Source of the DNA: Pedobacter sp014947265
Lineage (GTDB): Bacteria; Bacteroidota; Bacteroidia; Sphingobacteriales; Sphingobacteriaceae
DNA: 64,000 nucleotides
Direction: 5' to 3'
Assembly: GCF_014947265.1 (NCBI RefSeq)
Contig: NZ_JADCNK010000014.1
Coordinates: 62,001-126,000 of the forward strand
The position numbers were made by a program, and so were the translations under genes. The notes beneath the pieces are model-generated. The model was given only the letters and a program-made list of their open reading frames with translations, was not told the origin of the DNA and searched no databases. Positions within the stretch are counted from its first letter, which is position 1. Each line of letters starts with the position of its first letter. Below, piece by piece: positions 20,301 to 29,259 of this stretch.

Positions 20301-20760
20301 TCGTAGGTAACGATTGAATTTGCTGCCTTGAAATTACTGTAGAAGTTCCATTTTTGTTTGAATTCAAAATACTATTAGCGCTTTGACCAACAACTTTAAC
20401 CTCAGATAATGTTGAACTATTGTCAGTTAAAGTTAAGTTTACCAAATAAGGCTCACCTATTTTTAAGTAAACTTCAGTTAATTTTTCAGGTCTGTAACCA
20501 ACAAAACTAACTTCAATGGTATAAGGCCCACCAACACGCATACCACCAATGGTAAAACGACCATCGCTATTGGTAGACACAGAATATACTGTACCCGTTG
20601 GCGTATGTGTTGCTTTAACACTTGCACCAGGTAAGGCGCCTTTGGCGTCTTTAATGGTTCCTGTCATTGACGATGTGGTTACCTGTGCTTTCGCACCAAC
20701 AGTAATACCTACAAATGTAACAATAACCAGTACTAATCTTAAAAGTAAAGATTTCTTCAT
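17362..20760 (-). CDS. TonB-dependent receptor, Oar-like with carboxypeptidase-regulatory domain
   Basis: 1,132 residues. Order: signal peptide ending near AKAQ (about 26), a carboxypeptidase-regulatory-like beta-sandwich (about 30-115: GTIKDAKGALPGASVKATH..GRFTIGGMRVGGPYTIEVSFVGY), a plug domain (about 120-245, with NNFTVDGANFNNQFG) and a long outer-membrane beta-barrel ending in an aromatic-rich strand with terminal FN. Similarity of the plug and early barrel (QISINVTPYDVRQTGFTGG) is to the Oar group rather than SusC, and no SusD gene is adjacent. It probably imports or transports an oligomeric substrate using TonB; the ligand is unknown. Confidence 0.92.
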   Translation of the reverse strand: MKKSLLLRLVLVIVTFVGITVGAKAQVTTSSMTGTIKDAKGALPGASVKATHTPTGTVYSVSTNSDGRFTIGGMRVGGPYTIEVSFVGYRPEKLTEVYLKIGEPYLVNLTLTDNSSTLSEVKVVGQSANSILNSNKNGTSTVISRQQIQSLPTITRSVNDLTRLTPQSSGTQGAIGGGNYRSNNFTVDGANFNNQFGIGQNIPAGGSPISIDALEQISINVTPYDVRQTGFTGGSISAVTRSGTNTFQGSAFYTMRGEEQQGKRIGETYRIPDASIQKLDEKNYGFSLGGPIVKNKLFFFVNYEKKHTIQPGTTRIASSPGLPYGAPGTPNTVVPASQLLLNEISSYLDAKYGYKTGPYQGYSNVSDNEKMFARLDWNITKNHRFSVRYNQVESQSPSPASTSVTNSGVTGALSYNNNRSGTANNAGLPFYNSNYYQAANLYSAVAELTSNFGSKLTNVARATYSHQNDPRNSDSSPFPLVDILDGTQNASNAGNVLTTFGYEPFTYGNLRDVKGYTYSDDLSLALGKHNITLGLQAEFSTTKNGFQRFGTGFYTFKSWDDFKNGAKPLQYSVTYPLTADGSQAFPSFKFAQYSAYLQDEFTVSDRLKLTAGLRIEQATYPDAPEIQTHPLVAAQTFHDGRKVDTGVLPENRLSYSPRFGFNWDVMGDRSLQVRGGTGIFTGRVPFVWIVSQSSDAGLLQYLQTYSSLSGGIVPSFNPSIAPNLLTATKPAAGTSIPGTISVMAPDLKFPQTWKSSLAFDVKLPWGIVGTLEGIYGKDLNVAVAKNINLVNPTTTNISGYPDNRPLYPSSVAGRQEVDINSAGIPTTNGTSALNVTEMTNAKGGYNWMITGQLTKQFNSGISAMLAYTRSDQRNYGDGGGDQLGNLWSIPATSTNPNIPTLSYSQNLNPDRIIASVSYRKEYLKNLATSFSLFYEGSQQGRYSYVYGADYNRDGVSGNDLIYIPKDASEINFVAVPANLVSTSTVTRAYPRSYTAAEQSAIFETYIAQDPYLSKHRGEYAQRNAATSPWRNQFDLRITQQIFKNYGKSKNTFEFTADIFNVGNLLNRKWGNVNFVNNASILVPQNAALVNGTTKPTFILGAAQGDIVRNTFGTSQTILSTYYMQFGVRYIFN

Positions 20761-20819
20761 ACTTTGTTTTTTTAAATGTTTTTTTGTTGTTGAGTAATCT
20801 AATTAATGATATTATTCCG

Positions 20820-20827
20820 CAAATGTA
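20820..20827 (-). promoter_or_regulatory. TonB-dependent receptor promoter, -7 box
   Basis: On the minus strand TACATTTG matches TANNTTTG, leaving a leader of about 50 bases before the ATG at 20760. The -33 element is weak. Confidence 0.55.
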
Positions 20828-21367
20828 CCCAATAAAATTTAACACATTTTAACATTCAATGTTAAATAATTATTAAGTCAGACAAAACTTTTCAACATTT
20901 AACACATATTGCGCAGATTATAACTTTCAGTTTATCAACACTTTGATAATAAAGCTAAATTTTTAATAACGAAACAATCAGTTGATTATAATTTAAGCAT
21001 AAAACTTATGTTAATATTGGTATTTTTCGAATAATATATATTAACGCCATTTTTTCAACCATAACATCCCGGTTATTTAACTTTTTGTTACCCCATCAAT
21101 ATATTATTCTGTAAATCAACTTGATTATAGCTATTGTTTTAGCATAAAATATTCAAAGCAATATTCATCCATTGTAATTTTTAAAAGCTATCTCAACATT
21201 GCCCTATTCAATTGACATTTTTTTTTTAGTTTTGAGCGATTGTTGCGAGATGAAAATCTTTTAACCTTTGTAATCAGGTTGTAGGCAACCCATATTAAGG
21301 GATAATGAAGCAGATTACAGGTATAAAACAATTAAAAACAAATCTCTTTAAAATAGATTAAAAACAG
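20828..21367. other. AT-rich divergent intergenic before lpdA
   Basis: About 540 bases separate the receptor promoter from lpdA. The sequence is strongly AT-rich with poly-A/T runs and no frame of interest. A small GGTTG-tagg-CAACC hairpin lies at about 21278-21291 and a TAACCTTTG resembling a -7 box with one extra base at about 21263. Otherwise I see nothing. Confidence 0.4.
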
Positions 21368-22756
21368 ATGAATTACGACGTTATTGTTTTAGGCAGCGGC
21401 CCAGGTGGTTACGTAGCTGCAATCAGAGCTTCTCAGTTGGGACTAAAAGTTGCAATTGTTGAGCGTGAATCATTAGGTGGTATTTGTTTAAACTGGGGCT
21501 GTATCCCTACTAAAGCACTTTTAAAAAGTGCTCAGGTTTTCGAATATATTAATCATGCTGCTGATTACGGAATTACTACTGCTGGTGCAACTGCAGATTT
21601 TGCTGCTGTGGTAAAACGCAGCCGCGGTGTTGCAGACGGCATGAGCAAAGGCGTTCAATTTTTAATGAAGAAAAATAAAATTGACGTCATTATGGGTACT
21701 GGTAAAGTAAAACCAGGAAACAAATTAGAAGTTAAAGGTGCTGATGGTTCTCAACAGGAACTAAGTGCTAAAAATATCATCATTGCTACAGGTGCCCGTT
21801 CAAGAGAATTGCCTAACCTGAAACAGGATGGCAAAAAAATTATCGGCTACCGCCAGGCAATGGTACTTCCTGAATTACCAAAAAGCATGGTAGTGGTAGG
21901 TTCTGGTGCAATTGGTGTTGAGTTTGCTTATTTCTACGCTACTATGGGTACCAAAGTAACCATCGTAGAATTTATGGATAACGTTGTTCCGGTTGAAGAC
22001 GAAGACGTTTCTAAACAATTATTGCGCAGCCTAAAAAAAGTGGGTATTGACGTAATGACTTCGGCAAGTGTTGAATCGGTTGATACCAGCGGTGCAGGTT
22101 GCAAGGTTTCTGTTAAAACCGCTTCTGGTATGCAAACTATCGAGGCCGACATCGTACTTTCAGCAGCAGGTATTGTAGCCAACATCGAAAACATTGGTTT
22201 AGAAGAAACAGGTATCAAAACAGAGAAAGGCAAAATTGTTACCGACGAATTCTACAATACTTCAGTTAAAGGTTATTATGCCATTGGCGATGTAGTAGGC
22301 GGACAAGCTTTAGCACACGTTGCTTCTGCAGAAGGTATTATCTGTGTAGAAAAAATCGCTGGTCAGCATGTTGAAGCATTAGATTATAACAACATCCCGG
22401 GATGTACTTATTGTACTCCGGAAATCGCTTCAGTAGGTTATACCGAAAAAGCAGCTAAAGCGGCTGGTTACGAATTAAAAATCGGTAAATTCCCATTCTC
22501 TGCATCAGGTAAAGCAAGTGCTGCCGGTGCTAAAGATGGTTTCGTAAAATTAATTTTCGATGCTAAATACGGCGAATTATTAGGCGCACACATGATCGGT
22601 GCCAATGTTACTGAAATGATTGCCGAAATCGTAGTTGCCCGTAAACTGGAAACTACTGGTCACGAAATGATTAAATCTGTTCACCCTCACCCTACCATGA
22701 GCGAAGCCATTATGGAAGCTGCAGCTGATGCTTACGGAGAAGTGATACACTTATAG
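21368..22756 (+). CDS. lpdA: Dihydrolipoyl dehydrogenase
   Basis: 462 residues. FAD-binding GSGPGG at 9-14, redox disulfide GGICLNWGC with Cys40 and Cys45, a second nucleotide site GSGAIGVEFAYFY, a late FAD segment YAIGDV and the active-site HPHPTMSEAIMEA with the His-x4-Glu arrangement at the C-terminus. It is the E3 flavoprotein that reoxidises lipoamide in 2-oxoacid dehydrogenase complexes. No E1/E2 genes are adjacent, which is common for the shared E3. Confidence 0.96.
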   Translation: MNYDVIVLGSGPGGYVAAIRASQLGLKVAIVERESLGGICLNWGCIPTKALLKSAQVFEYINHAADYGITTAGATADFAAVVKRSRGVADGMSKGVQFLMKKNKIDVIMGTGKVKPGNKLEVKGADGSQQELSAKNIIIATGARSRELPNLKQDGKKIIGYRQAMVLPELPKSMVVVGSGAIGVEFAYFYATMGTKVTIVEFMDNVVPVEDEDVSKQLLRSLKKVGIDVMTSASVESVDTSGAGCKVSVKTASGMQTIEADIVLSAAGIVANIENIGLEETGIKTEKGKIVTDEFYNTSVKGYYAIGDVVGGQALAHVASAEGIICVEKIAGQHVEALDYNNIPGCTYCTPEIASVGYTEKAAKAAGYELKIGKFPFSASGKASAAGAKDGFVKLIFDAKYGELLGAHMIGANVTEMIAEIVVARKLETTGHEMIKSVHPHPTMSEAIMEAAADAYGEVIHL

Positions 22757-22795
22757 TCCAAAGTCTGTAGTCCAGAGTCTACAGTCGAAATATAT

Positions 22796-22832
22796 AGAAA
22801 CCCTTTAGTTAATCCTAAAGGGTTTTCTTATT
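22796..22832 (+). terminator. lpdA terminator
   Basis: AAACCCTTTAG-ttaatc-CTAAAGGGTTT followed by a T-rich run. The 3' half of this terminator and the following 60 bases are repeated once at 22884-22960. Confidence 0.8.
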
Positions 22833-22962
22833 TTACCCAATTCGAGTCTTGATACCAGATACTAATTACTTGATACTGTTAATTCTAAAGGGTTTTCTTA
22901 TTTTTAGCCAATTCCAATCTTGATACTTAATACTAGCTTCTTGATACTAATTACCTGATCCT
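22815..22962. repeat. Tandem direct repeat after lpdA
   Basis: Two adjacent copies of about 70 bases, each beginning CTAAAGGGTTTTCTTATTTT and containing CTTGATAC-type steps (ATTACTTGATACTG, ATTACCTGATCC). The second copy ends just before the MBL-fold gene start. Confidence 0.65.
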
Positions 22963-22968
22963 ACAAAA

Positions 22969-23808
22969 ATGAAACTCCACACCATAAATACAGGCTTATT
23001 TAAATTAGACGGCGGCGCAATGTTTGGCGTTGTACCCAAGGCCATCTGGCAAAAAACCAACCCGGCAGATGCCAATAACCTATGCACCTGGGCCATGCGT
23101 TGTCTGTTAATAGAAGAAGGCGACCAATTGATTTTAGTAGATACCGGAATTGGAAACAAACAGGACGAAAAGTTTTTCAGTCATTATTATCTGCATGGGG
23201 ATGATTCGATGGAAAAATCCCTGGCACATTTGGGCTTTAATACAGCCGATATTACTGATGTTTTTCTTACACACCTGCACTTCGATCATGTAGGCGGAGC
23301 AATAGTGAGAGAAAATGACAAACTGGTGCCTGCGTTTAAAAATGCACACTATTGGAGCAATGAAAAGCATTGGCAATGGGCGGCAGAACCAAATGCAAGG
23401 GAAAAAGCTTCATTTTTAAAAGAAAATATTTTACCGATCCAGGAAAGCGGACAACTTAAATTTGTGGCCGAAAAAGAAAATATCGAATGGCAAAAGAATA
23501 TCAATATCAGCTTTGCTTATGGCCATACTGATGCCATGATGTTGCCTAAAATCAATTACAAAGGCAGAACCATTGTGTACATGGCCGATCTTTTGCCTTC
23601 AGTCGGTCACTTGCCCCTGCCCTACGTTATGGCTTATGACATGTTCCCTTTAAAAACGCTAACCGAAAAACAAGCCTTTTTAGAAGAAGCGGTTAACAAC
23701 AATTATATCTTGTACTTAGAGCACGATCCCATTAACGAATGTTGTACCCTGCAACGCACCGAAAAGGGAATCCGCATGGCAGAAACCTTTAAGTTAAGTG
23801 AAATATAA
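22969..23808 (+). CDS. MBL-fold metallo-hydrolase
   Basis: 279 residues with the metallo-beta-lactamase zinc motif HLHFDH (His102, His104, Asp106, His107), an earlier strand ILVDTGIG, the later metal ligand His in FAYGHTDAM and the bridging Asp in VYMADLLP. The size and motif spacing fit the group containing quorum-quenching lactonases and related hydrolases; I cannot name the substrate. Its stop overlaps the start of the GNAT gene (TAATG), so the two are translationally coupled. Confidence 0.88.
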   Translation: MKLHTINTGLFKLDGGAMFGVVPKAIWQKTNPADANNLCTWAMRCLLIEEGDQLILVDTGIGNKQDEKFFSHYYLHGDDSMEKSLAHLGFNTADITDVFLTHLHFDHVGGAIVRENDKLVPAFKNAHYWSNEKHWQWAAEPNAREKASFLKENILPIQESGQLKFVAEKENIEWQKNINISFAYGHTDAMMLPKINYKGRTIVYMADLLPSVGHLPLPYVMAYDMFPLKTLTEKQAFLEEAVNNNYILYLEHDPINECCTLQRTEKGIRMAETFKLSEI

Positions 23809-24368
23809 TGATCAGACCAGCAAGCCCTTCAGATGCTACAGCAGTAGTGCCATTGATTATCCAGGCGATGGGCAAACTGGCACAGAAACTAACCAATGTT
23901 GAAGATGAACATGTGATCAATCAAATTTTAAAACACTTCTTTATGCTGCGGGGTAATCAATACAGTTATGAAAATACGCTGGTTTTTGAAGAAGAAGGGA
24001 AAGTTTTGGGATCATTGAACGCTTATGATGGAGGAAAACTGCCTGAACTCCGCAAACCATTTCTTCATTATGTGGCCGTACACCACCATTCAAGCGGCCT
24101 TAATCAAGACACTGAAACCGAAGCCGGGGAGTTTTACCTCGACAGTATCAGCGTTAACCCTTCAGCTCAGGGAAAAGGAATTGGAAAACAGCTGATTAAA
24201 GCAGGTATAGACTGGGCTAAAAAACTTGGTCACCATAAAATTGGGCTATTGGTAGAACAAAATAACGACAGAGCATTAAAGCTTTACCAAAATATGGGTT
24301 TTGCTATTCAAAATGAAAAACAATTTATGGGCGGATTATACCATCACATGGTTTTTAAGATCAAATAA
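23808..24368 (+). CDS. GNAT-family N-acetyltransferase
   Basis: 186 residues, with start and stop overlapping the MBL-fold gene. The acetyl-CoA site is clear: LDSISVNPSAQGKGIGKQL (the Q/R-x-x-G-x-G/A pyrophosphate loop) followed by GLLVEQNNDRALKLYQNMGF, the typical motif B. The acceptor substrate cannot be told. Coupling with the upstream hydrolase suggests a shared small-molecule pathway, which is inference. Confidence 0.85.
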   Translation: MIRPASPSDATAVVPLIIQAMGKLAQKLTNVEDEHVINQILKHFFMLRGNQYSYENTLVFEEEGKVLGSLNAYDGGKLPELRKPFLHYVAVHHHSSGLNQDTETEAGEFYLDSISVNPSAQGKGIGKQLIKAGIDWAKKLGHHKIGLLVEQNNDRALKLYQNMGFAIQNEKQFMGGLYHHMVFKIK

Positions 24369-24480
24369 TTAGCCTCTGGACTTCAACTCTGCACCGCCAA
24401 ACGCCCAACCCCAACCGCTTCCAAAATTTATTTTCTCTTTTATTTGTATTTAATCTAAATAATGCCAATTTTTGTAATCA

Positions 24481-24840
24481 ATGGAAAAAGCATGTATCGA
24501 TATCAACGAACTGGTTAACGTATTCTCAAATACCCAGGGTTCTGTTTATCAATCAGATAAGTTAAACTGCTTTTATGTAGATTTTGGCGGTAAGTTTGCA
24601 CGCTACAACTGCCTGTCGCTTCAAAAATTAAAAGCTGTTGTAGAACAGATTGATATTGAGGCGCTCCTTTTAAATACCCACAAAGCCGATTTCGAACTGG
24701 TTACCTTTAATGGTTGCGAACACATCTATTTGTTAAGTGCATTGGAAATTATCGCTTTAAAAGATTTGTTGCATGGTACTTTCACCATGTTCAAACTCAA
24801 CCACATCATCAGCGACTGCCTTTATAGATTGGTTTATTAA
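24481..24840 (+). CDS. Conserved small hypothetical protein
   Basis: 119 residues that I do not recognise. No signal peptide or membrane helix; mixed alpha/beta with several Cys residues (KLNCFYVDFGGKFARYNCLSLQKL, NGCEHIYLL). ATG at 24481 follows a near-consensus -7-like AATTTTTG by about 10 bases. Codon use and amino-acid composition look like a real gene. It has no close neighbours on the same strand apart from the GNAT gene 112 bases before. Confidence 0.65.
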   Translation: MEKACIDINELVNVFSNTQGSVYQSDKLNCFYVDFGGKFARYNCLSLQKLKAVVEQIDIEALLLNTHKADFELVTFNGCEHIYLLSALEIIALKDLLHGTFTMFKLNHIISDCLYRLVY

Positions 24841-25434
24841 TAATGGAAGATGTTTGATGTGAAATGGAAGATGTACATACTCATTAAGTAAAGTATATTT
24901 TTTCAACGATTATTCAAATCTTTTTTTCATTGTTACTTTGAGCTGGTTGATTGAAATCAGAACGTCGAATTGATAACCGCAAATTGAAAACCACCAACTT
25001 AAAATTGCGAATTAAAAACTATATGGTAATAGTATTAATTACATCCGTTTTTCGCTCTATTCCATGCAGTGCGTCATACTGAACTTGTTTCAGTATCTAT
25101 CACGTTGGGAAGATCCTGAGATAAACTCAGGATGACGATCGTGAGGTGGATTCAATATCCTACGCCATTCTTTAATCCTCAGTTATTCACATGGACTTAA
25201 TCCATTGAAAACTGAAAATTCCCAATTGAAAACCGTCAACTGAAAAATTGCCAACTGAAAACCGATCTTTATCCTTCTGACCCTCAACAACTATCCGTCT
25301 CGCGTTATTCCATTTTCCCTCTTACATTTTACATCCCTTTCGCCTTATTTAAACTGATTACAAATAACTAATTATCAGCAATTTAGACTAATTTCATATA
25401 GCAAATAAATCACACAATCTGTTTAATTTGCTGT
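24841..25434. repeat. Intergenic with dispersed repeats before ferritin
   Basis: No gene. It contains a palindromic GTCATACTGAACTTG / GATAAACTCAGGATGAC pair at about 25073-25135 and several AACTGAAAA/TTGAAAACCG units at about 24970-25265 that also occur near 30255 and 31710-31810. The last 100 bases are AT-rich promoter DNA. Confidence 0.6.
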
Positions 25435-25442
25435 TATCTTTG
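25435..25442 (+). promoter_or_regulatory. Ferritin promoter, -7 box
   Basis: TATCTTTG, an exact TANNTTTG, 25 bases before the ferritin ATG. No good -33 element. Confidence 0.55.
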
Positions 25443-25467
25443 TATCATTAGTTAAGCAAAGAAAATT

Positions 25468-25995
25468 ATGAAAGACTTAATGCGCATTAAATGTTTAATA
25501 TCACAGGATATTGAAACGTTATTAAATCAGCAGATCAAAAAAGAAGCTCACTCTTCATCACTATATTTATCAATGTCATCTTGGTGCGACCAAAATGGAT
25601 TCGATTTTTCAGCAGATTATTTTTTAAAACAATCTGAAGAAGAAAGAGTACACCAATTGAAATTGTTCAAATATGTTTTGGATATGGGTGGAAACGCGAT
25701 ATCTCCCGAAGTTTCGGGTATTAAAACCGACTTCGCCGGATTTAGAGAAGTTTTCGAAGATGCTTTGGAAGCAGAGATTGCGATTACCCAGAGTTTTAAA
25801 AACCTGGCAGCTAAATGCCATAAAGAGCAGGATTTTGTAACCATGGAATTCTTGAACTGGTTCCTGAAAGAGCAACGCGAAGAGGAATATAAAGCACGTA
25901 GGGCACTAGAATTATTTGAAGTAATTGGCGAAGAAGGTACCGGAAGATGGGAAATCGATAAACATGTGAATAAAATCACTTACTCAGAAGCATAA
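25468..25995 (+). CDS. ftnA: Bacterial non-heme ferritin
   Basis: 175 residues forming one four-helix ferritin domain: LNQQIKKEAHSSSLYLSMS with the ferroxidase Glu, QSEEERVHQLKLFKYV with the paired Glu/His of helix B, and FLKEQREEEYKARRALELFE in helix D. Ferritins oxidise Fe(II) and store it in a 24-mer shell in the cytoplasm. It is monocistronic, with its own -7 box and terminator. The longer N-terminus (MKDLMRIKCLIS) could be trimmed to a start at Met5. Confidence 0.93.
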   Translation: MKDLMRIKCLISQDIETLLNQQIKKEAHSSSLYLSMSSWCDQNGFDFSADYFLKQSEEERVHQLKLFKYVLDMGGNAISPEVSGIKTDFAGFREVFEDALEAEIAITQSFKNLAAKCHKEQDFVTMEFLNWFLKEQREEEYKARRALELFEVIGEEGTGRWEIDKHVNKITYSEA

Positions 25996-26015
25996 CAACA
26001 ACAAAACCTATATTG

Positions 26016-26047
26016 AAAAGCTATCCTAAAAAGGGTAGCTTTTTTTT
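26016..26047 (+). terminator. Ferritin terminator
   Basis: AAAGCTATCC-taaaaa-GGGTAGCTTT followed by a long T run, 20 bases after the stop. Confidence 0.8.
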
Positions 26048-26765
26048 GTTTACCAGTACATCGTCATTCAAGAACAACCTAAGACTCTACGAAGCAAATC
26101 TCTGAAATCTCTAATATATACACTTTATAGATCTCTCCATTCCGTTTCACTTCAGTCGAGATGACGACTCTTCTTTGAAACCTATAATTGTTTTAACCTC
26201 CAAAATCCGCTAAATCTGCGTTTCTTATCTTCTTAAATCTGCGGAAAAACCTTACATAGCAAATTCATTTGTTTCCCGCTAATCGCGCAGAAAAGCACCG
26301 CTGATCTAAAAAGATTTTACTAAGTCATAAAGCATTAAGATCCACGCATGCGCGAGGATGACGAACTACTACCCTTTTCGCCACGCTTTATCCGATAATT
26401 ATTGAGATGCTATACAAAAAAGAAAAGCCCCAGTTTTGCTGGAGCTTCTTGGTTTAGGTTGTTTGGTTTATGTTGATTATGAATAAGTCTTGAAAGTTTT
26501 ATAAAAAAAGCGCCGTTGCCAGCGCTTTTTTTAAACCAAATATATAATAATAATTAACGAGCATCACAAAAGTACAAATTTTATTCATATCAGCAAACAA
26601 TTTGATTAAAAAAATTAAAATTTATCATAAAAAAAACTAAAACACTAATATTAAGACATAAATAACTTAAATAAACATAGATAATTAACGATAAAAACAA
26701 ATATTACTACATAAAAGTTAGTTTTTAACTCAAAAAATTATAATTTAAGGGAATATTCAAGAAAA
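26048..26765. repeat. Intergenic with repeats and two hairpins
   Basis: No gene. From left to right: an arm of the TCGAGATGACG palindrome family at 26120-26166; a CCGCTAAATCTGCG / AAATCTGCGG pair near 26213-26250; a CGCATGCGCGAGGATGACG arm near 26345; a hairpin AGAAGCCCCAG/CTGGAGCTTCT-type at 26421-26450; a terminator-like AAAAAGCGC/GCGCTTTTT at 26505-26532; then 230 bases of very AT-rich sequence leading to the ATP-grasp gene. Confidence 0.6.
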
Positions 26766-28214
26766 ATGATAGAAGATTTTATAAAAAATTACTTTAATCA
26801 TCCCAAAACTTATGATGAGATGTTTCTAAATGGTGACAATTACAGAAATCACTATGCAAACTTCATCAGCAATTTCTCTAAAGAGTCGCTCGAAAACCTA
26901 AATAAAAAGGAAGAACTCGCTAAAAAGTTATTTATGAGTCAGGGAATAACCTTTACCGTATATGATAGCGGCGAAGGCATCGAAAAAATCTTTCCCTTTG
27001 ATATCATCCCCAGAATTATCACCTCAACAGAGTGGTCTTTTATCGAAAAAGGAATAAAACAAAGGTTAAAAGCGCTAAATCTTTTCCTTAAAGACATTTA
27101 TAGCAATCAATTTATCTTAAAAGACCAGATTGTACCCATAAATGTAATTTATTCTTGTCCGCATTTTTTAAGAGAGATGCACAATGTAAATGTATTGCAC
27201 GATATTTATATCCATATTGCCGGAATAGACCTGATCAGAGATCACGACGGCACTTTTTATGTGCTCGAAGATAATCTCCGTACCCCATCAGGCGTAAGTT
27301 ACATGCTCGAAAACAGGGAAATCACCAAAAGACTCTTTCCTGATCTTATTCCGCAATGCGGCGTAAGGAGCGTAACCGAATACCCTGCCATTTTATATAA
27401 AAATTTAATGAGCCTCTCTCCCAGAGCGGTTTCGAACCCAACAATTGTACTGTTAAGTCCGGGCATGTATAATTCTGCATATTACGAACATACTACCCTG
27501 GCCCGCTTAATGGGCGTAGAACTGGTAGAAGGGCGTGATCTGGTGGTTAAAAACCAAAAGGTATTTATGAAAACCACTACAGGCCTGCAGCAGGTAGATG
27601 TGATTTATCGCCGGGTAGACGACGACTATCTCGATCCGCTGATTTTTAATCCAAACAGCGTATTGGGCGTAGCAGGCCTGATGGGCGCTTACCGTAAAGG
27701 TAATGTAGCGATTATTAACGCAGTAGGCAATGGCGTAGCCGACGATAAAGCCGTTTACACTTATGTACCGGATATGATCAGGTATTACCTGAACGAAGAA
27801 CCCATATTAAAGAATGTACCCACCTATCAGCTCAGCAATCAGGATGAGCTTGATTATGTTTTTGCCAACATCAATACCATGGTAATCAAAAAAACTAACG
27901 GAAGTGGTGGTTATGGCATGTTAATGGGACATGCGGCAACTGAACAGGAAACAGAGGAATACAAAATTGAGGTATTGAAAGATCCCCGCAACTTTATTGC
28001 CCAACCCACCATCAGCCTGTCTTCGGCTCCATGTTTTATTAATGGGAAACTGGCTCCGCGCAGAATCGATCTTCGTCCATTCGCCTTAAACGGGCCAGAT
28101 GGTATCTCGATTGTTCCAGGCGGCTTAACCCGGGTAGCTTTAAAAGAAGGCTCACTCGTGGTAAACAGTTCGCAGGGCGGTGGCAGTAAAGATACATGGG
28201 TTTTAACTTCTTAG
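26766..28214 (+). CDS. Circularly permuted ATP-grasp protein (type 2)
   Basis: 482 residues of the circularly permuted ATP-grasp type 2 family (former DUF404/407). Seen: SQGITFTVYDSG, GIDLIRDHDGTFYVLEDNLRTPSGVSYMLENR with the metal-binding Glu-Asp-Asn, and the C-terminal VIKKTNGSGGYGM glycine loop and QGGGSKDTWV. First gene of a three-gene cluster with an alpha-E protein and a transglutaminase, a widespread combination proposed to make and process peptide bonds on an unknown substrate. The next gene starts 10 bases after its stop, so they are cotranscribed. Confidence 0.92.
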   Translation: MIEDFIKNYFNHPKTYDEMFLNGDNYRNHYANFISNFSKESLENLNKKEELAKKLFMSQGITFTVYDSGEGIEKIFPFDIIPRIITSTEWSFIEKGIKQRLKALNLFLKDIYSNQFILKDQIVPINVIYSCPHFLREMHNVNVLHDIYIHIAGIDLIRDHDGTFYVLEDNLRTPSGVSYMLENREITKRLFPDLIPQCGVRSVTEYPAILYKNLMSLSPRAVSNPTIVLLSPGMYNSAYYEHTTLARLMGVELVEGRDLVVKNQKVFMKTTTGLQQVDVIYRRVDDDYLDPLIFNPNSVLGVAGLMGAYRKGNVAIINAVGNGVADDKAVYTYVPDMIRYYLNEEPILKNVPTYQLSNQDELDYVFANINTMVIKKTNGSGGYGMLMGHAATEQETEEYKIEVLKDPRNFIAQPTISLSSAPCFINGKLAPRRIDLRPFALNGPDGISIVPGGLTRVALKEGSLVVNSSQGGGSKDTWVLTS

Positions 28215-28224
28215 AATACAGCAT

Positions 28225-29160
28225 ATGTTAAGTAGAGTGGCATCAAGCCTATATTGGTTAAGCAGGTACGTTGAGCGCAGCGACGGTATGTTGCGCATGT
28301 TAAAAATAAATTACGCTTCCTCTCAGGATACCATACAGGAATTCACCTGGAAACCCGTGATCAGGATTTTTTCATCGGATGACGAAAATGAACTGTTAAA
28401 TATCCAGCACGATAGCCGCGCGGTAATCGAATACCTCTTGTTAAACCGCGAGAATCAAAATTCAATTTTAAACATCGTTACCCTGGCCCGTGAAAATGCA
28501 AGGAGTGTCCAGGAACACATCCCTAAAGATTTATGGCAATGTTTAAACGAATATTACCATGCGGTAAAAGACGAAAAATTATTGTGGTACGTACAGAAGG
28601 ATGATCCTGTTACCGCTTTAGATGTTTTGATTAAACAGGTAATGTTATATAACGGAACTGCCGACAGTGTGATGGAGCGTGGAGAAAGCAGGAGTTTTAT
28701 GAATATTGGCAAACACCTGGAGAGAAGCATACAGTCAGTCGATATTCTCGACATTAAATTCAGCTCGATAAGCAGCAATCCTGATCTGTTGACTGATATC
28801 TCCTATTGGAAACATTTATTATTATCGTTGGGTGGTTATGAATTATACCTGAAAACCTATCGGCAAGGGTTTGATGCGAAAAACATTATCGAACTGGTAA
28901 TGCTTAATAACGATTTTCCACGTTCAGCATTATATGCCATGAACAATATTGAACGATATTTTAACCGGCTAAAGAGTGAAAGTAATATCGAACACTACAA
29001 TAACCTGTCTTTTAAAATAGGACGTTTAAAAAGTATGATTACCTACAGTTCTGTTAACACCATGAATGAAGAGCAGTTGCATCATTACCTTACAGAAATC
29101 AGGGCAGAGCTTTTCGGCATCGGCAACCTGTTAAATGAATATTATTTCGCAAACTCATAA
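28225..29160 (+). CDS. Alpha-E domain protein (DUF403)
   Basis: 311 residues, almost entirely alpha-helical, beginning MLSRVASSLYWLSRYVERSD, which is the invariant opening of alpha-E proteins. It has the later NIGKHLERSIQSVDILD segment. The family always accompanies the circularly permuted ATP-grasp and transglutaminase genes that flank it here. Function is unproven; a role as partner of the ligase is inferred from context. Confidence 0.92.
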   Translation: MLSRVASSLYWLSRYVERSDGMLRMLKINYASSQDTIQEFTWKPVIRIFSSDDENELLNIQHDSRAVIEYLLLNRENQNSILNIVTLARENARSVQEHIPKDLWQCLNEYYHAVKDEKLLWYVQKDDPVTALDVLIKQVMLYNGTADSVMERGESRSFMNIGKHLERSIQSVDILDIKFSSISSNPDLLTDISYWKHLLLSLGGYELYLKTYRQGFDAKNIIELVMLNNDFPRSALYAMNNIERYFNRLKSESNIEHYNNLSFKIGRLKSMITYSSVNTMNEEQLHHYLTEIRAELFGIGNLLNEYYFANS

Positions 29161-29259
29161 TTTTTAACCACAGATGAGCACAGATATTACTTCCTTTATT
29201 GATTTCCCATCTGTGTTTATTCTTTTTATCTGTGGTAACTTATAATAATAAAAACCAAT

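Noticed and set aside
17362..20760. SusC-type polysaccharide utilisation locus
   Set aside because: No SusD-like gene is adjacent and the plug/barrel features are Oar-like.
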